A stretch of DNA of 64,000 nucleotides from Marinibacterium sp050389775 (GTDB lineage: Bacteria > Pseudomonadota > Alphaproteobacteria > Rhodobacterales > Rhodobacteraceae): the NCBI RefSeq assembly GCF_050389775.1, contig NZ_CP177144.1:4216001-4280000 (forward strand), given 5' to 3'. The translations under genes were made by a program, and so were the position numbers. How positions within the stretch are numbered: the first letter of the stretch is position 1; the number at the start of each line of letters is the position of its first letter. A model generated the notes under the pieces. It made no database searches and was not told where the DNA came from. It worked only from the letters and a program-made list of their open reading frames with translations. Positions 24,949 to 34,031 of the stretch are shown here, piece after piece.

Positions 24949-25953
24949 ATGGCCAATTTCATTCGTTTCGTCGCCATTCGCGCGGCTCTTGCCATCACGA
25001 CATTGCTTCTGGTGTCGCTGATCGTCTTCTCGCTGATGGAAATGGTGCCCGGCGATTGTGCCGAACGCTACCTGGCCTACAAGAACACCCAGGGCCAGAA
25101 CCTGACCCGCGACGACATCGAGGCCGAACGTTCGCGCCTGGGCCTGGACCGGCCGTTCATGGTGCGCTGGGGCAGCTGGGTGGCCGGGGCCTTTGTCGGC
25201 GAGTTCGGTGAAAGCTGCATCCTGCGGGTCGGCATCAGCCAGCTGCTGGGCAACAAGTTCCTGATCTCGGCAGCGATCTGCTTTGCCTCGCTGTTGCTGG
25301 CCTACCTGATCGCCATACCCGTGGGCATCTATGCGGCCTCGTCACGAAACCCGTTCATCAACAACCTTCTGCGCTTCGTCTCCTACCTCGGCCTCGCCAT
25401 GCCGAATTTCCTGCTGGCCCTGATGATCATGCTGGTCTCGACCGTCTGGTTCGGGGATTCCATGTCGGGGCTCTTTTCCAAGGAATTCCGCGATGCGCCC
25501 TGGTCGATGGCCAAGCTGCTGGACTTCCTGTCGCGCGCCTGGCTGCCGGTCTTCATCTTGGGCTGGTCGGCCACCGCCTTTGCCCTGCAGACCGTGCGGG
25601 CCCTAATGCTGGATGAAAACGACAAGCTTTACGTCACCGCCGCCCGCGCCCGTGGGCTCTACGGCCGCCAGCTGCGCTGGCGCTACCCGGCGCGCCATGC
25701 GCTGGGGCCGATCGTCAATTCGCTGGGCTTCGATCTCAACCGCATCTTCAACGAATTGCCCATTGTCGCGGTGATCCTGACCCTCACCGAGGCCGGATCG
25801 CTGCTGCTCGAAGCGCTGGCCCGGTCGAACGACCAGCAGCTGGCCGGAGCGATCATCTTCCTTCTGACGGCCACCATCGTCACGCTGAACTTCGTCACCG
25901 ACATCGCGCTGGCCTTCATCGACCCGCGGGTCCGCAAATCGGTGATGGGGTAA
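24949..25953 (+). CDS. ABC transporter permease, DppB type
   Basis: Inner-membrane permease of 334 residues. It opens with one membrane helix (ITTLLLVSLIVFSLMEMVPG), a periplasmic segment with RLGLDRPFMVRW, and then the six-helix transport core. The EAA-loop that contacts the ATPase is at ARARGLYGRQLRWRYPARHA (about residues 227-246), as in DppB/OppB. The start at 24949 has AGGA 6 bases upstream. It is followed after 3 bases by the second permease. The periplasmic segment holds two Cys (GDCAERYL and GESCILRV) that could form a disulfide. Confidence 0.93.
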   Translation: MANFIRFVAIRAALAITTLLLVSLIVFSLMEMVPGDCAERYLAYKNTQGQNLTRDDIEAERSRLGLDRPFMVRWGSWVAGAFVGEFGESCILRVGISQLLGNKFLISAAICFASLLLAYLIAIPVGIYAASSRNPFINNLLRFVSYLGLAMPNFLLALMIMLVSTVWFGDSMSGLFSKEFRDAPWSMAKLLDFLSRAWLPVFILGWSATAFALQTVRALMLDENDKLYVTAARARGLYGRQLRWRYPARHALGPIVNSLGFDLNRIFNELPIVAVILTLTEAGSLLLEALARSNDQQLAGAIIFLLTATIVTLNFVTDIALAFIDPRVRKSVMG

Positions 25954-25956
25954 CAC

Positions 25957-27081
25957 ATGACGGCAACCATCGACCGCAAGCGGCGCGAAGCCTATTACAC
26001 CGCCTCGCAGCGCCAGCTGATCTGGGCGCGGTTCCGGCGCAATACCTCGGCCATGATCGCCGCCGGGGTTCTGCTCTTCCTGATCCTGCTGGGGCTCTTT
26101 TCCGATTTCGTCGCGCCCTATGACCCGACCATTGCCGGGGCCGACAAGGAATATACCAACGGCGCGCCCCAGGTGCCGCAATTCTGCGACCACAACGGCT
26201 GCTCCGCCAGGCCCTTCATCTACGGCATCAAGCGCGAACGCTCGATCGAGACGAATTTCCGCTGGGTGACCTCGATCGACACCGAAGACCGGCATTACAT
26301 CCGGTTCTTCGTCCAGGGCGATCCCTACCGCATGTTCGGCATTCCCGGCTCGCTGCATCTGTTCGGGGTCGAGGACGGCTATGTCCATCTCTTCGGCACC
26401 GACGACCTGGGCAAGGACATCTTCAGCCGCACCCTGCATGCCATCGAAACCTCGATGGCCGTGGGCACGCTGGGGGTGCTGATCTCGTTCGTGATGGCGC
26501 TGATCATCGGTGGCGTAGCGGGCTATTTCGGGGGGATCACCGACGCCATCCTGCAGATGATCACCGATGCCATCCGCACGGTGCCCGCGATCCCGCTCTT
26601 CATGGCGCTGGCAGCCTTCGTGCCGGATACATGGTCGGCCGAACAGAGGTTCTTCTTCATCTCCATCATCCTGGGCTTCATCGGCTGGCCGACGCTGGCC
26701 CGCCGGGTGCGCACGCACCTGCTGGTCGAGCGCAACCAGGAATATGTCCTGGCCGCCCGGCTGTGCGGCGCGTCCCCGGGCCATATCATCGCCCGCCACC
26801 TGCTGCCGTCCTTCACGTCCTATATCATCGTCGACCTGGTGATTTCGTTTCCCTACATGGTGCTGTCGGAAACCGCGCTGTCCTTCATCGGCCTCGGGCT
26901 CAAGGACCCGGTGACCTCGCTGGGCGTGCTGCTGCAGAACACCACCTCGGCCGACGTGCTGCTGAACTACCAATGGTATTTCATCCCCGTCCTGTTCTTC
27001 ATCGCCCTGGTCATGGCCTTCGTCTTTGTCGGTGACGGGCTGCGCGATGCCGCCGATCCCTATGCGGAGGCCCGCAAATGA
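25957..27081 (+). CDS. ABC transporter permease, DppC type
   Basis: Second permease, 374 residues. The N-terminus has the DppC pattern: a cytoplasmic stretch (RQLIWARFRRNTSAMIAAGV), the first helix, then VAPYDP. A long insertion of about 100 residues before the usual LFGTDDLGKDIFSR motif places extra material in the periplasm, including GAPQVPQFCDHNGCS with two Cys. The coupling loop reads RLCGASPGHIIARHLLPSF. The same insertion is known in a subgroup of these permeases that pair with long binding proteins, in agreement with the 681-residue partner. The stop overlaps the next gene (ATGA). Confidence 0.93.
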   Translation: MTATIDRKRREAYYTASQRQLIWARFRRNTSAMIAAGVLLFLILLGLFSDFVAPYDPTIAGADKEYTNGAPQVPQFCDHNGCSARPFIYGIKRERSIETNFRWVTSIDTEDRHYIRFFVQGDPYRMFGIPGSLHLFGVEDGYVHLFGTDDLGKDIFSRTLHAIETSMAVGTLGVLISFVMALIIGGVAGYFGGITDAILQMITDAIRTVPAIPLFMALAAFVPDTWSAEQRFFFISIILGFIGWPTLARRVRTHLLVERNQEYVLAARLCGASPGHIIARHLLPSFTSYIIVDLVISFPYMVLSETALSFIGLGLKDPVTSLGVLLQNTTSADVLLNYQWYFIPVLFFIALVMAFVFVGDGLRDAADPYAEARK

Positions 27082-28082
27082 CCCTGCTCTCGGTTCAGGA
27101 CCTCGACATCAAGTTCCGCACCGACGAGGGCCTTGTCACGGCCGTCGACGGCGTGTCCTTCGACATTGCCCCCGGCGAGGTGCTGGGGCTGGTCGGCGAA
27201 AGCGGTTCGGGCAAGTCGGTGACGGCCAAGGCCCTGATGCAGCTCAACGGGCGCAACACGGTCTATGGGCCGGGCAGCCGGATCAGCCTGGACACCGGCG
27301 GCGCCACCCCGCTGGACGTGCTGGCGCTGAAACGGGAACGCGACATGCGCCCGATCCGGGGCGGCGCGATCTCGATGATCTTCCAGGAGCCGATGGCCAG
27401 CTTTGCCCCGGCGATCACCGTGGGCAACCAGATGGTCGAACAGCTGCTGATCCACACCGACATGTCCAAGCGCGAGGCCCGCGACTATTCCATCCACATG
27501 CTGGACCGCGTGGGCATCACCGAGCCGGCCCGGCGCATCGATCAATATGTCTTTGAATATTCGGGGGGCATGCGCCAGCGCGCCATGATCGCCATGGCCC
27601 TGTCCACGAAACCCAGGCTGCTGATCGCGGATGAGCCCACCACCGCGCTCGACGTCACGATCCAGGCGCAGGTGCTCGACCTGATGTCGGAACTGGTCGC
27701 CGAATTCGGCATGGGCATCCTCTTCATCACCCATGATCTGGGCGTCATCGCCCAGGTGGCCGACCGCGTGGCGGTGATGTACCTCGGCCGGATCATGGAG
27801 ATGGGCCCGGTCCGCGATGTCATCCGCCACCCCGCCCATGCCTATACCCAGGGCCTGCTGCGCGCCCTGCCCCAGCTTGACGATCTCGACGCGCCGCTGG
27901 TGCCGATCCCCGGTGATATCCCCTCGCCGCTCGAACGCCCGTCGGGCTGCGTCTTCCACCCGCGCAACCCGACGCTGCGACCGGGCTCGCGCTATGAAAC
28001 CGAAGTGCCGCCCCTGTCCGAGGTCGCCCCCGGCCATGTCGCCGCGCTCTTTCCCGAAGACATCCCGGAGCGCCGCGCATGA
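27078..28082 (+). CDS. ABC transporter ATP-binding protein, DppD type
   Basis: Cytoplasmic ATPase of 334 residues. Walker A is GESGSGKSVTAKAL (about 38-51), the signature motif EYSGGMRQRAMIAMAL, Walker B LLIADEPTTALDVT, and the switch His is in LFITHDLGV. After the ATPase core comes the oligopeptide-type C-terminal extension (HPAHAYTQGLLRALP, then SPLERPSGCVFHPRNP), although it has only one of the Cys residues that hold a 4Fe-4S cluster in some relatives. It overlaps the genes on both sides by ATGA, so the subunits are translated in coupled fashion. Confidence 0.94.
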   Translation: MTLLSVQDLDIKFRTDEGLVTAVDGVSFDIAPGEVLGLVGESGSGKSVTAKALMQLNGRNTVYGPGSRISLDTGGATPLDVLALKRERDMRPIRGGAISMIFQEPMASFAPAITVGNQMVEQLLIHTDMSKREARDYSIHMLDRVGITEPARRIDQYVFEYSGGMRQRAMIAMALSTKPRLLIADEPTTALDVTIQAQVLDLMSELVAEFGMGILFITHDLGVIAQVADRVAVMYLGRIMEMGPVRDVIRHPAHAYTQGLLRALPQLDDLDAPLVPIPGDIPSPLERPSGCVFHPRNPTLRPGSRYETEVPPLSEVAPGHVAALFPEDIPERRA

Positions 28083-28942
28083 CCCGCCCCCTCGTCAGCA
28101 TCGAGAACCTGACCGTGTCCTTCCCGCTGGGCCGGCGGCTGCTGGGCAATGCGCCCGAGCTGAAGGCCGTGAACAACGTGTCGCTGGCCATCCCCCGGGG
28201 CGGGTTCGTGGGGCTGGTGGGCGAAAGCGGATCGGGCAAGACCACCCTGGGCCGGGCCATCCTGAAGGCCGCGCCGATCACCGGCGGCCAGATCATCTAT
28301 GACGACGGGCGCAACCAGTTCGACGTCGGCGCCATGAGCCGGCGCCAGGAAAGGGCCTATCGCCGCCATGCCCAGCTGATCTTTCAGGATCCCTATGCCG
28401 CGCTGTCGCCGCGCATGACCGTGCGCGACATCATCGCCGAGCCGATCGAGCTGCTGGGCCTGACCAAATCGCGGGCCGAGACCGACGAGATGGTCCGCGA
28501 CATCGCCGCCAAGTGCCGGCTGAACCTGGAACACCTGCGCCGCTATCCCCATGCCTTTTCCGGCGGTCAGCGCCAGCGCATTTCCATCGCCCGCACCCTG
28601 GCCGCCCGGCCCGATTTCGTCGTGGCCGACGAATGTGTCGCCGCGCTCGACGTGTCGATCCAGGCCGATATCCTGAACCTGCTGAAATCGCTGCAACGCG
28701 ATCTCGACCTGACGATCCTGTTCATCAGCCATGACCTGTCGGTCGTGGCCCATGTCTGTGATCACGTGGCTGTCATATATCTGGGCGAGATTGTCGAAGC
28801 CGGCCCGACCCGGCAGCTCTTTGCGAACCCGCAGCACGATTACACCAAGGCCCTTCTGGCCGCGATCCCGTCGCTGGATCCCGACGCCAAGTCGCGGATC
28901 CCGCAGTTCGAACGCGGCCGGCCGGCCGTGACGAAAGACTGA
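28079..28942 (+). CDS. ABC transporter ATP-binding protein, DppF type
   Basis: Second ATPase, 287 residues, which would pair with the previous one. Walker A GESGSGKTTLGRAIL (about 46-60), Q-loop QLIFQDPYAALSPRMT, signature FSGGQRQRISIARTLA, Walker B FVVADECVAALDVS, switch LFISHDLSV. The Walker B line carries ADECVAALD where most relatives have DEPVSALD: the catalytic Glu is kept and Pro becomes Cys. The C-terminal oligopeptide extension is short (NPQHDYTKALLAAIPSLDP). It is followed after 3 bases by a methyltransferase gene in the same operon. Confidence 0.93.
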   Translation: MTRPLVSIENLTVSFPLGRRLLGNAPELKAVNNVSLAIPRGGFVGLVGESGSGKTTLGRAILKAAPITGGQIIYDDGRNQFDVGAMSRRQERAYRRHAQLIFQDPYAALSPRMTVRDIIAEPIELLGLTKSRAETDEMVRDIAAKCRLNLEHLRRYPHAFSGGQRQRISIARTLAARPDFVVADECVAALDVSIQADILNLLKSLQRDLDLTILFISHDLSVVAHVCDHVAVIYLGEIVEAGPTRQLFANPQHDYTKALLAAIPSLDPDAKSRIPQFERGRPAVTKD

Positions 28943-28945
28943 CCC

Positions 28946-29566
28946 ATGCCCGATTACGACCTGGACCGCGCCTACGAGATCAAGGGCCCGGAAAGCGCCC
29001 GCGAGCTCTATGGCAAATGGGCGGCCACCTATGACGACAGTTTCGCCGACGATTGGGGCTTTGTCGCGCCGCAGCGCATCGCCGAGCTGTTCCTGGCCGA
29101 AAGCGACGGCAACACGCCAATCCTCGACATCGGCGCCGGCACCGGGCTGGTGACCGAGCACCTGCGCGGCGAAACCGTCGATGCCTTCGACATCACCCCG
29201 GAAATGCTGGACGTGGCCCGGACCAAGGGCCTCTACCGCGATCTGATCCAGGGCAACCTGCTGGCCCCGCTCAAGCTGGACGATGCATCCTACGGCGGGG
29301 TGATTTCCTGCGGGACCTTCACCCATGGCCATGTCGGCCCGGCCTGTTTCCCCGAATTGCTGCGCGTCGTGCGGCCCGGCGGGCTGTTTGTCTGCGGCAC
29401 GATCCCGGCGGTGATGGATGGCATGGGCTTCGGCTCGGCGCTGGCCACGATGCAGGCCCGCGGCCAGATCACGCCCCTGCGCTTTGCCGAGATCGAGATC
29501 TATTCCAACAAGGACCATCCCCATGCCGATGACCGCGGGCTGGTCATGATCTTCCGCAAGTCCTGA
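28946..29566 (+). CDS. Class I SAM-dependent methyltransferase
   Basis: A 206-residue cytoplasmic enzyme with the SAM-binding glycine motif ILDIGAGTGLVTEHL (about residues 53-67), the acidic residue after strand 2 (FDITPEML) and motif II/III (GVISCGTFTHGHVGP, LLRVVRPGGLFVCG). The N-terminus YGKWAATYDDSF is typical of the Methyltransf_11/25 small-molecule group. Substrate is unknown. It follows the transporter ATPase by 3 bases and overlaps the acetyltransferase gene by one base, so the three parts are one transcript and could process or inactivate what the transporter brings in. Confidence 0.88.
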   Translation: MPDYDLDRAYEIKGPESARELYGKWAATYDDSFADDWGFVAPQRIAELFLAESDGNTPILDIGAGTGLVTEHLRGETVDAFDITPEMLDVARTKGLYRDLIQGNLLAPLKLDDASYGGVISCGTFTHGHVGPACFPELLRVVRPGGLFVCGTIPAVMDGMGFGSALATMQARGQITPLRFAEIEIYSNKDHPHADDRGLVMIFRKS

Positions 29567-30012
29567 TGCTGACCCCTGCCCGGCCCGACGAGGCCCCTGA
29601 CTTTGCCGCCCTGCTGACGCTGGCCTTCACCGACTATGCCCGCGACATGGGACGCGCCGCGCCCGGCCCCTATGATTGGGTACCCGACCGGCTGGCCCGG
29701 GGTGAAGGCTTCTGGCTCGGCGAGCGGCGCGAGGGCGTGGCGGTGATCCACCTCGACGGGCGGATCGCCCGGCTGGACATGCTGGGCATCCGCCCCGGGG
29801 CGCAGGGCGGCGGGATGGGCGCCCGGGCGGTGGCCGCGATCGAGGCGCATCTGCGCGATCTGGGCGCCACGGCCCTGCACCTGCAGACGGCCCAGCGGTG
29901 CACCCGGTTGGTGGCCTTCTATTCGCGCCTGGGCTTTCGCGTGAACGGCGTGGGCCCGCACCGGGACGGGCTGGACGACCGGTTGCGGGTCTACATGGTC
30001 AAGCGGCTCTGA
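29566..30012 (+). CDS. GNAT-family N-acetyltransferase
   Basis: A 148-residue single GNAT domain. The acetyl-CoA motif is IARLDMLGIRPGAQGGGMG followed by ARAVAAIEAHL (about residues 63-95), a slightly altered RxxGxG/A loop. The C-terminal segment LQTAQRCTRLVAFYSRLGF is the usual strand-helix that closes the CoA pocket. The start codon shares one base with the methyltransferase stop. Last gene of the transporter operon; acceptor unknown. Confidence 0.88.
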   Translation: MLTPARPDEAPDFAALLTLAFTDYARDMGRAAPGPYDWVPDRLARGEGFWLGERREGVAVIHLDGRIARLDMLGIRPGAQGGGMGARAVAAIEAHLRDLGATALHLQTAQRCTRLVAFYSRLGFRVNGVGPHRDGLDDRLRVYMVKRL

Positions 30013-30383
30013 TCCGGTCGGCGGGCTGGCGCCCCCACGGGCCGCCATGTGATCCGGCCGGCCGCGCAGGGCACGCCAGGCGCGCAAGGATCGGTCGCGC
30101 CCCAAAGTCCTGTTGCCCAATAAGGGCCGTTCTGGCCCGCCCGGCTGGTCCAACGGCGCAAGGCCCGGCTGGATCGGCCCGGCCCAATCAGGCCCGATGA
30201 AAGCAATCAGCCGCGTGGGGACAAACCTACCCCGCCGGCCCCGACCAGCGCCGCCGATCCCATCCAGCCCGATAGCCCCCCAAACCAACCAGAGCCACCG
30301 GGCCCGACACGGCCCGCCACACTCAAACAGGTCCGACGGTCTTTATCGGCCCCGCCAATCCCAACCGGCCCGGCATAGTCCGG
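30013..30383. other. Convergent intergenic region without a recognisable gene
   Basis: About 370 bases between the acetyltransferase stop and the RTX gene stop. It is very rich in short GGCCCG/CCCGGC strings on both strands. Open frames through it give Pro/Arg/Gly-rich translations without ribosome sites or family likeness. No clear stem with a T tract was found, although the many GGCC/GGCCC blocks can fold in several ways and may serve as bidirectional termination. Confidence 0.5.
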
Positions 30384-33300
30384 TCAGGCAAAGACGAAAT
30401 TGGCCGGGTTCAGCAGCTGGCGATAGGTGAAATCGCCCTTCACCAGGATCGTGCCATGGCCGGCCACGGTCACGTAGAACCCGCCGTCATCGCCGTGGTT
30501 GGCCTTGATCACCAGGTCGTCGACCGAGGTCACATCCTCGAAGTCCAGCTCGATGACATCCTCGCCCACGGTGAAATCCTCGATCGTGTCGCCGGTCGAA
30601 ATCTCGTCCTCGGCATAGACAAAGGTGTCGTGGCCGGTCCAGCCGGTGGCCTTGTCGGCCCCTTCGCCGCCCTGGATCGTGTCCCAGCCCACGCCCCCGT
30701 TCAGCTCGTCGTCGCCCTTGGCCCCGATCAGCGTGTCGGCGCCCTTCTGGCCTTTCAGCACGTCGTCGCCCTGGTTGCCCGACAGTTTGTCGTTGCCCTC
30801 GCCGCCCTCCAGCAGGTCGTCACCGCCCCAGCCATAAAGCCGGTCGTTGCCCTCGCCCCCGTAGAGCCCGTCCGCCCCGAGATCGCCGGTCAGCTTGTCG
30901 TTGCCCGCCTGGCCATAGATCAGGTCGTCGCCCTCGCCCCCGGCCAGGTCGTCGGCCCGGCTGGTGCCATGGATCACCCGGTCGTCGATCGCATCGCCGA
31001 TGTCGCTCCCGTCGCTATCGGACAGGTAGAAGGTCAGCTCGACCATCTCGTAGGGCCGCAGGTCGAATTCCAGCTGGGTGCTGTCGACCTCGTAATCGGT
31101 CAGCTCGCCCCGCGTGTCATGTTCGCCGTAATAGAACCGCTCGCCCCCGACGATCAGGTAGGGCGCCTCGACCTTGCCCTCGCCCTGGACGAAATGCACC
31201 CCGTCCGAGCTGGTGTTGGTCTGATCCATGCTGACCCGCACGGCCTTGGCGCTTTCGAACTCGGGCAGGACCGACGACAGGTCGAGGTCGATATGGGTCT
31301 CGGCCGCCACCCGCGAGGCGACGTAGAACACCATCTTGTCGTCGTCGTGATAGCCGTTGATCTCGACCGTGCCATCGGCGCCGGTGTAATCCAGCGCCAG
31401 GTTTTCCATGCCCGGAAGGCTCTCGCGCATCAGCTCGTAGGTCGCCGAACGCACGGTGTTGACCATCCGCCCCTCGTCATCCAGCAGCACGCTGTCGCCC
31501 GAAGCCCCGGCCAGGTCGGTTGTCGTGTTGTGCTGGATCGCCCAGATATGGGCCGTGTCGGCGCCCAGGGTCACGGCATATTCCATCTGTTCGGAAAACG
31601 CCCCGGTGTATTTCAGCCCGTTCTGCGCCAGGTTCGTCGTCTTGAGGTTCCATTCCGTCAGGTAGAGATCGAGGTCCTTGTCGAAATTCTCGTCCCAGAC
31701 GGCGTAATCGACATCGATGTTGTTCACCTCGAAACTGCCGCGTTCGAAGATGTCGAGCTTTTCGTTGTAGTAGTAATGCTCGATCACCCCGTCGATGGCC
31801 TGTTTCGACTGGGCGTCCAGCGTGTCGATGATCTGCTGGTTGGCCGCTTCGACCCGGGTCAGGAAGCCCCGGTCGTCGACCGAAACGTGGAATTCCGACC
31901 CGGCATTGGGCGTGGCCATCTGCACGATGATCTGCGGTTCGTCCTCGGCCGCCACCCCGGCCGCATCAAGGCCCTTGAGGATGGCGTCGATGGCGATGTT
32001 GGCCTTGGTCGCATAGGCCGTCTCGCCCATTTCCCAGTATTCGTTGCCGATCTCGAACGCATGGACGACATCGCCGTAATCGGTCATCACCGCTTCGGTG
32101 AAACGCTGGATCTGGGGGGCGAAATCCTCGTAATCCTCGGTGTCGAGGAACTTGGTCGGGATGACCAGCGTGACCATCTTGGCATCCGACGTGTCGCCAT
32201 CGCCATCGGGGTCGCGGGCCCAGTCGAGGAAATCGGTCAGCTCGGGGCGCAATTCGCGTGCGCCGTCCTCGTTGCGCACCATCTTGACGACGTTGAGCCA
32301 TTCGACCCGGTCATCGGCGGCATCCTGGCCATCGCCCTGGCCGGCCGGAAAGCGGATGTGATCCTGGTCCAGCTCCTGCACGGCATCGATGAAAGTGTCG
32401 ATCGGGTCGCCCTGGTCGGTGTTGACCTTGTAGACCGCGTTGGCCCCGAACAGCCCGTCTGACACGATGTTGCCCGTGAAGGTCGCGCCGGTGACATCGA
32501 TATCCAGCGTGCCGGTGGCATCGACGCCCCCCAGGGCGAAATCGGCAAACGAGATCCGCTGCGCCGCATTGGCCGTGGCCGTCGCGGCGGCGGCCGAGAC
32601 CTCGGCGCCGTTGCCGTCCTCCTGCGCATCGCCCTGGGTCGGCGGCGTGGTGTCGCCGAACTGGGCCTCGTAGGCGTTCAGCGCGAAACCGGTGTCCAGC
32701 GCCACGGCCACGACCCGGCCGTCGTAGAGATAGGCCAAGGCATCGTAATCCGAGACCTCTTCGACGACCAGGTTGGCGGCCAGGTCGTCGGCCGGGATGT
32801 CGCTGCCGTCGGGCGCGATGAACTGCAGGTTGTCGCCGATGACCAGCCCGCCATCCAGCACATCGGTGACCAGCACCACCGGATCGGCCTCGGCGCTGTC
32901 CGAGATCACCACGCGGAAGATGTCGTTGCCCTCGCTGTCGGGCACCAGCAGGCCGTCTTCGAGGCGCACGTCGACCAGGTAATCGCCGTCGTCGCCGGTC
33001 AGGATGTCGTCGCCGGCCCCGCCCGAGACCAGGTCGAAATCTTCCGACGGGCCGCTGATCTCGCGGGCGTCGATCCGGTCGTTGCCCAGCCCGCCGTCGA
33101 GGTAATCGGTGCCGTCGCCGCCGACGATCACGTCGTCGCCGGCCGCGCCTTCGAAATAATCGTCCTTGTTGTCGTAGAGATCGCCGATCAGGATGTCGTC
33201 GCCCTCGAGCCGCGACACCACGGCGGGCGAGAAATTGGCCACCCAGACCGACTGGGTGTTCAGCACGTCGGCATCCTGGCCCAGGATCGTGGCCACGTGC

Positions 33301-33797
33301 CTGTCGTTGTAATAGAGATCCGCGCCCGTGCCGTCTTCGCTGGCCTCGGCGATCAGCCCGGCTTCGAGCACGCCGCGATAGCTGACGACCTGCCCCGCGC
33401 GATTGACGAAGACCACACGGTCGGGCTGGTCCTCCAGGTCGTCGAGCGCGAAATCGAGGTCTTCGATGATGACCGGATCGGCGTCGTCATCGCCGATGAC
33501 GATCTCGAAGAGATCGGTGCCCGCCCCGCCCGACAGCACGTCGCCATTGTCGCCGGCCAGCACGTCGTCGCCGGCCCCGGCCTCGATCCGCACCGGGGCG
33601 GTCTCGGCGGGCGTGATCCCGTCGCCTTCGGCCACGCCGCTCAGAACATCGGTGCCATCGGTGCCGGTGATCACCTCGACCGGTTCGCCGCCATTGCCAT
33701 CGGTGTCGGTTTCGGATGTGTCGTCATCGTCGCTACCGACATGGACGAAGGCCGCCGCGCCCATGGCGGCGAGAAAGAGAAACGCCAATGGCCCCAA
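30384..33797 (-). CDS. RTX protein with a clan GH-A glycosidase core
   Basis: An 1137-residue secreted protein. It begins with a short hydrophobic stretch (LAFLFLAAMGAAAFVHV) seen on many Rhodobacterales RTX proteins. Residues about 40-310 contain scattered calcium-binding RTX turns (GGDGTDYLDGGLGNDRID). The centre (about 410-800) is a TIM-barrel glycosidase: acid/base Glu586 in EIGNEYW and nucleophile Glu715 in LYLTEWNLK, 129 residues apart as in clan A, followed by a beta-sandwich. Residues about 930-1050 hold roughly a dozen GGxGxDxLx nonapeptides. The C-terminus ends in the hydrophobic NFVFA typical of type I secretion substrates. The exact GH family (51, 39, 30 or related) was not determined. 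It may trim the polymer of the nearby alginate-like operon; that is inference. Confidence 0.88.
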   Translation of the reverse strand: MGPLAFLFLAAMGAAAFVHVGSDDDDTSETDTDGNGGEPVEVITGTDGTDVLSGVAEGDGITPAETAPVRIEAGAGDDVLAGDNGDVLSGGAGTDLFEIVIGDDDADPVIIEDLDFALDDLEDQPDRVVFVNRAGQVVSYRGVLEAGLIAEASEDGTGADLYYNDRHVATILGQDADVLNTQSVWVANFSPAVVSRLEGDDILIGDLYDNKDDYFEGAAGDDVIVGGDGTDYLDGGLGNDRIDAREISGPSEDFDLVSGGAGDDILTGDDGDYLVDVRLEDGLLVPDSEGNDIFRVVISDSAEADPVVLVTDVLDGGLVIGDNLQFIAPDGSDIPADDLAANLVVEEVSDYDALAYLYDGRVVAVALDTGFALNAYEAQFGDTTPPTQGDAQEDGNGAEVSAAAATATANAAQRISFADFALGGVDATGTLDIDVTGATFTGNIVSDGLFGANAVYKVNTDQGDPIDTFIDAVQELDQDHIRFPAGQGDGQDAADDRVEWLNVVKMVRNEDGARELRPELTDFLDWARDPDGDGDTSDAKMVTLVIPTKFLDTEDYEDFAPQIQRFTEAVMTDYGDVVHAFEIGNEYWEMGETAYATKANIAIDAILKGLDAAGVAAEDEPQIIVQMATPNAGSEFHVSVDDRGFLTRVEAANQQIIDTLDAQSKQAIDGVIEHYYYNEKLDIFERGSFEVNNIDVDYAVWDENFDKDLDLYLTEWNLKTTNLAQNGLKYTGAFSEQMEYAVTLGADTAHIWAIQHNTTTDLAGASGDSVLLDDEGRMVNTVRSATYELMRESLPGMENLALDYTGADGTVEINGYHDDDKMVFYVASRVAAETHIDLDLSSVLPEFESAKAVRVSMDQTNTSSDGVHFVQGEGKVEAPYLIVGGERFYYGEHDTRGELTDYEVDSTQLEFDLRPYEMVELTFYLSDSDGSDIGDAIDDRVIHGTSRADDLAGGEGDDLIYGQAGNDKLTGDLGADGLYGGEGNDRLYGWGGDDLLEGGEGNDKLSGNQGDDVLKGQKGADTLIGAKGDDELNGGVGWDTIQGGEGADKATGWTGHDTFVYAEDEISTGDTIEDFTVGEDVIELDFEDVTSVDDLVIKANHGDDGGFYVTVAGHGTILVKGDFTYRQLLNPANFVFA

Positions 33798-33860
33798 TGT
33801 CGGATCCCCCGGAAGGTCTTGCGTGTTGTCCGTTGCCGGAGGGCCCTACCCGACGCCCCG

Positions 33861-33870
33861 GTTAACCAAC
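33861..33870 (-). promoter_or_regulatory. TTAACCAA motif upstream of the RTX gene
   Basis: GTTAACCAAC, 64-74 bases before the RTX start codon, next to the AT-rich stretch ATTTTATGTA. It shares GTTAACCAA with the site at 21724-21732 before algD, in an otherwise GC-dominated window. Confidence 0.45.
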
Positions 33871-34031
33871 ATTTTATGTACCGTGTGCGGGTTTGGAAAC
33901 AAAAACACGCCCCATGCGGCTGCGACGCCGGGGCGCAAGGGGGATGGCCGGGGCAACCGTTTCCGCCATGGCGACAATCGACGCCAGGACACGATTTTGA
34001 CACGATTCGGCGCACCACGGGCCGCGCCCGA

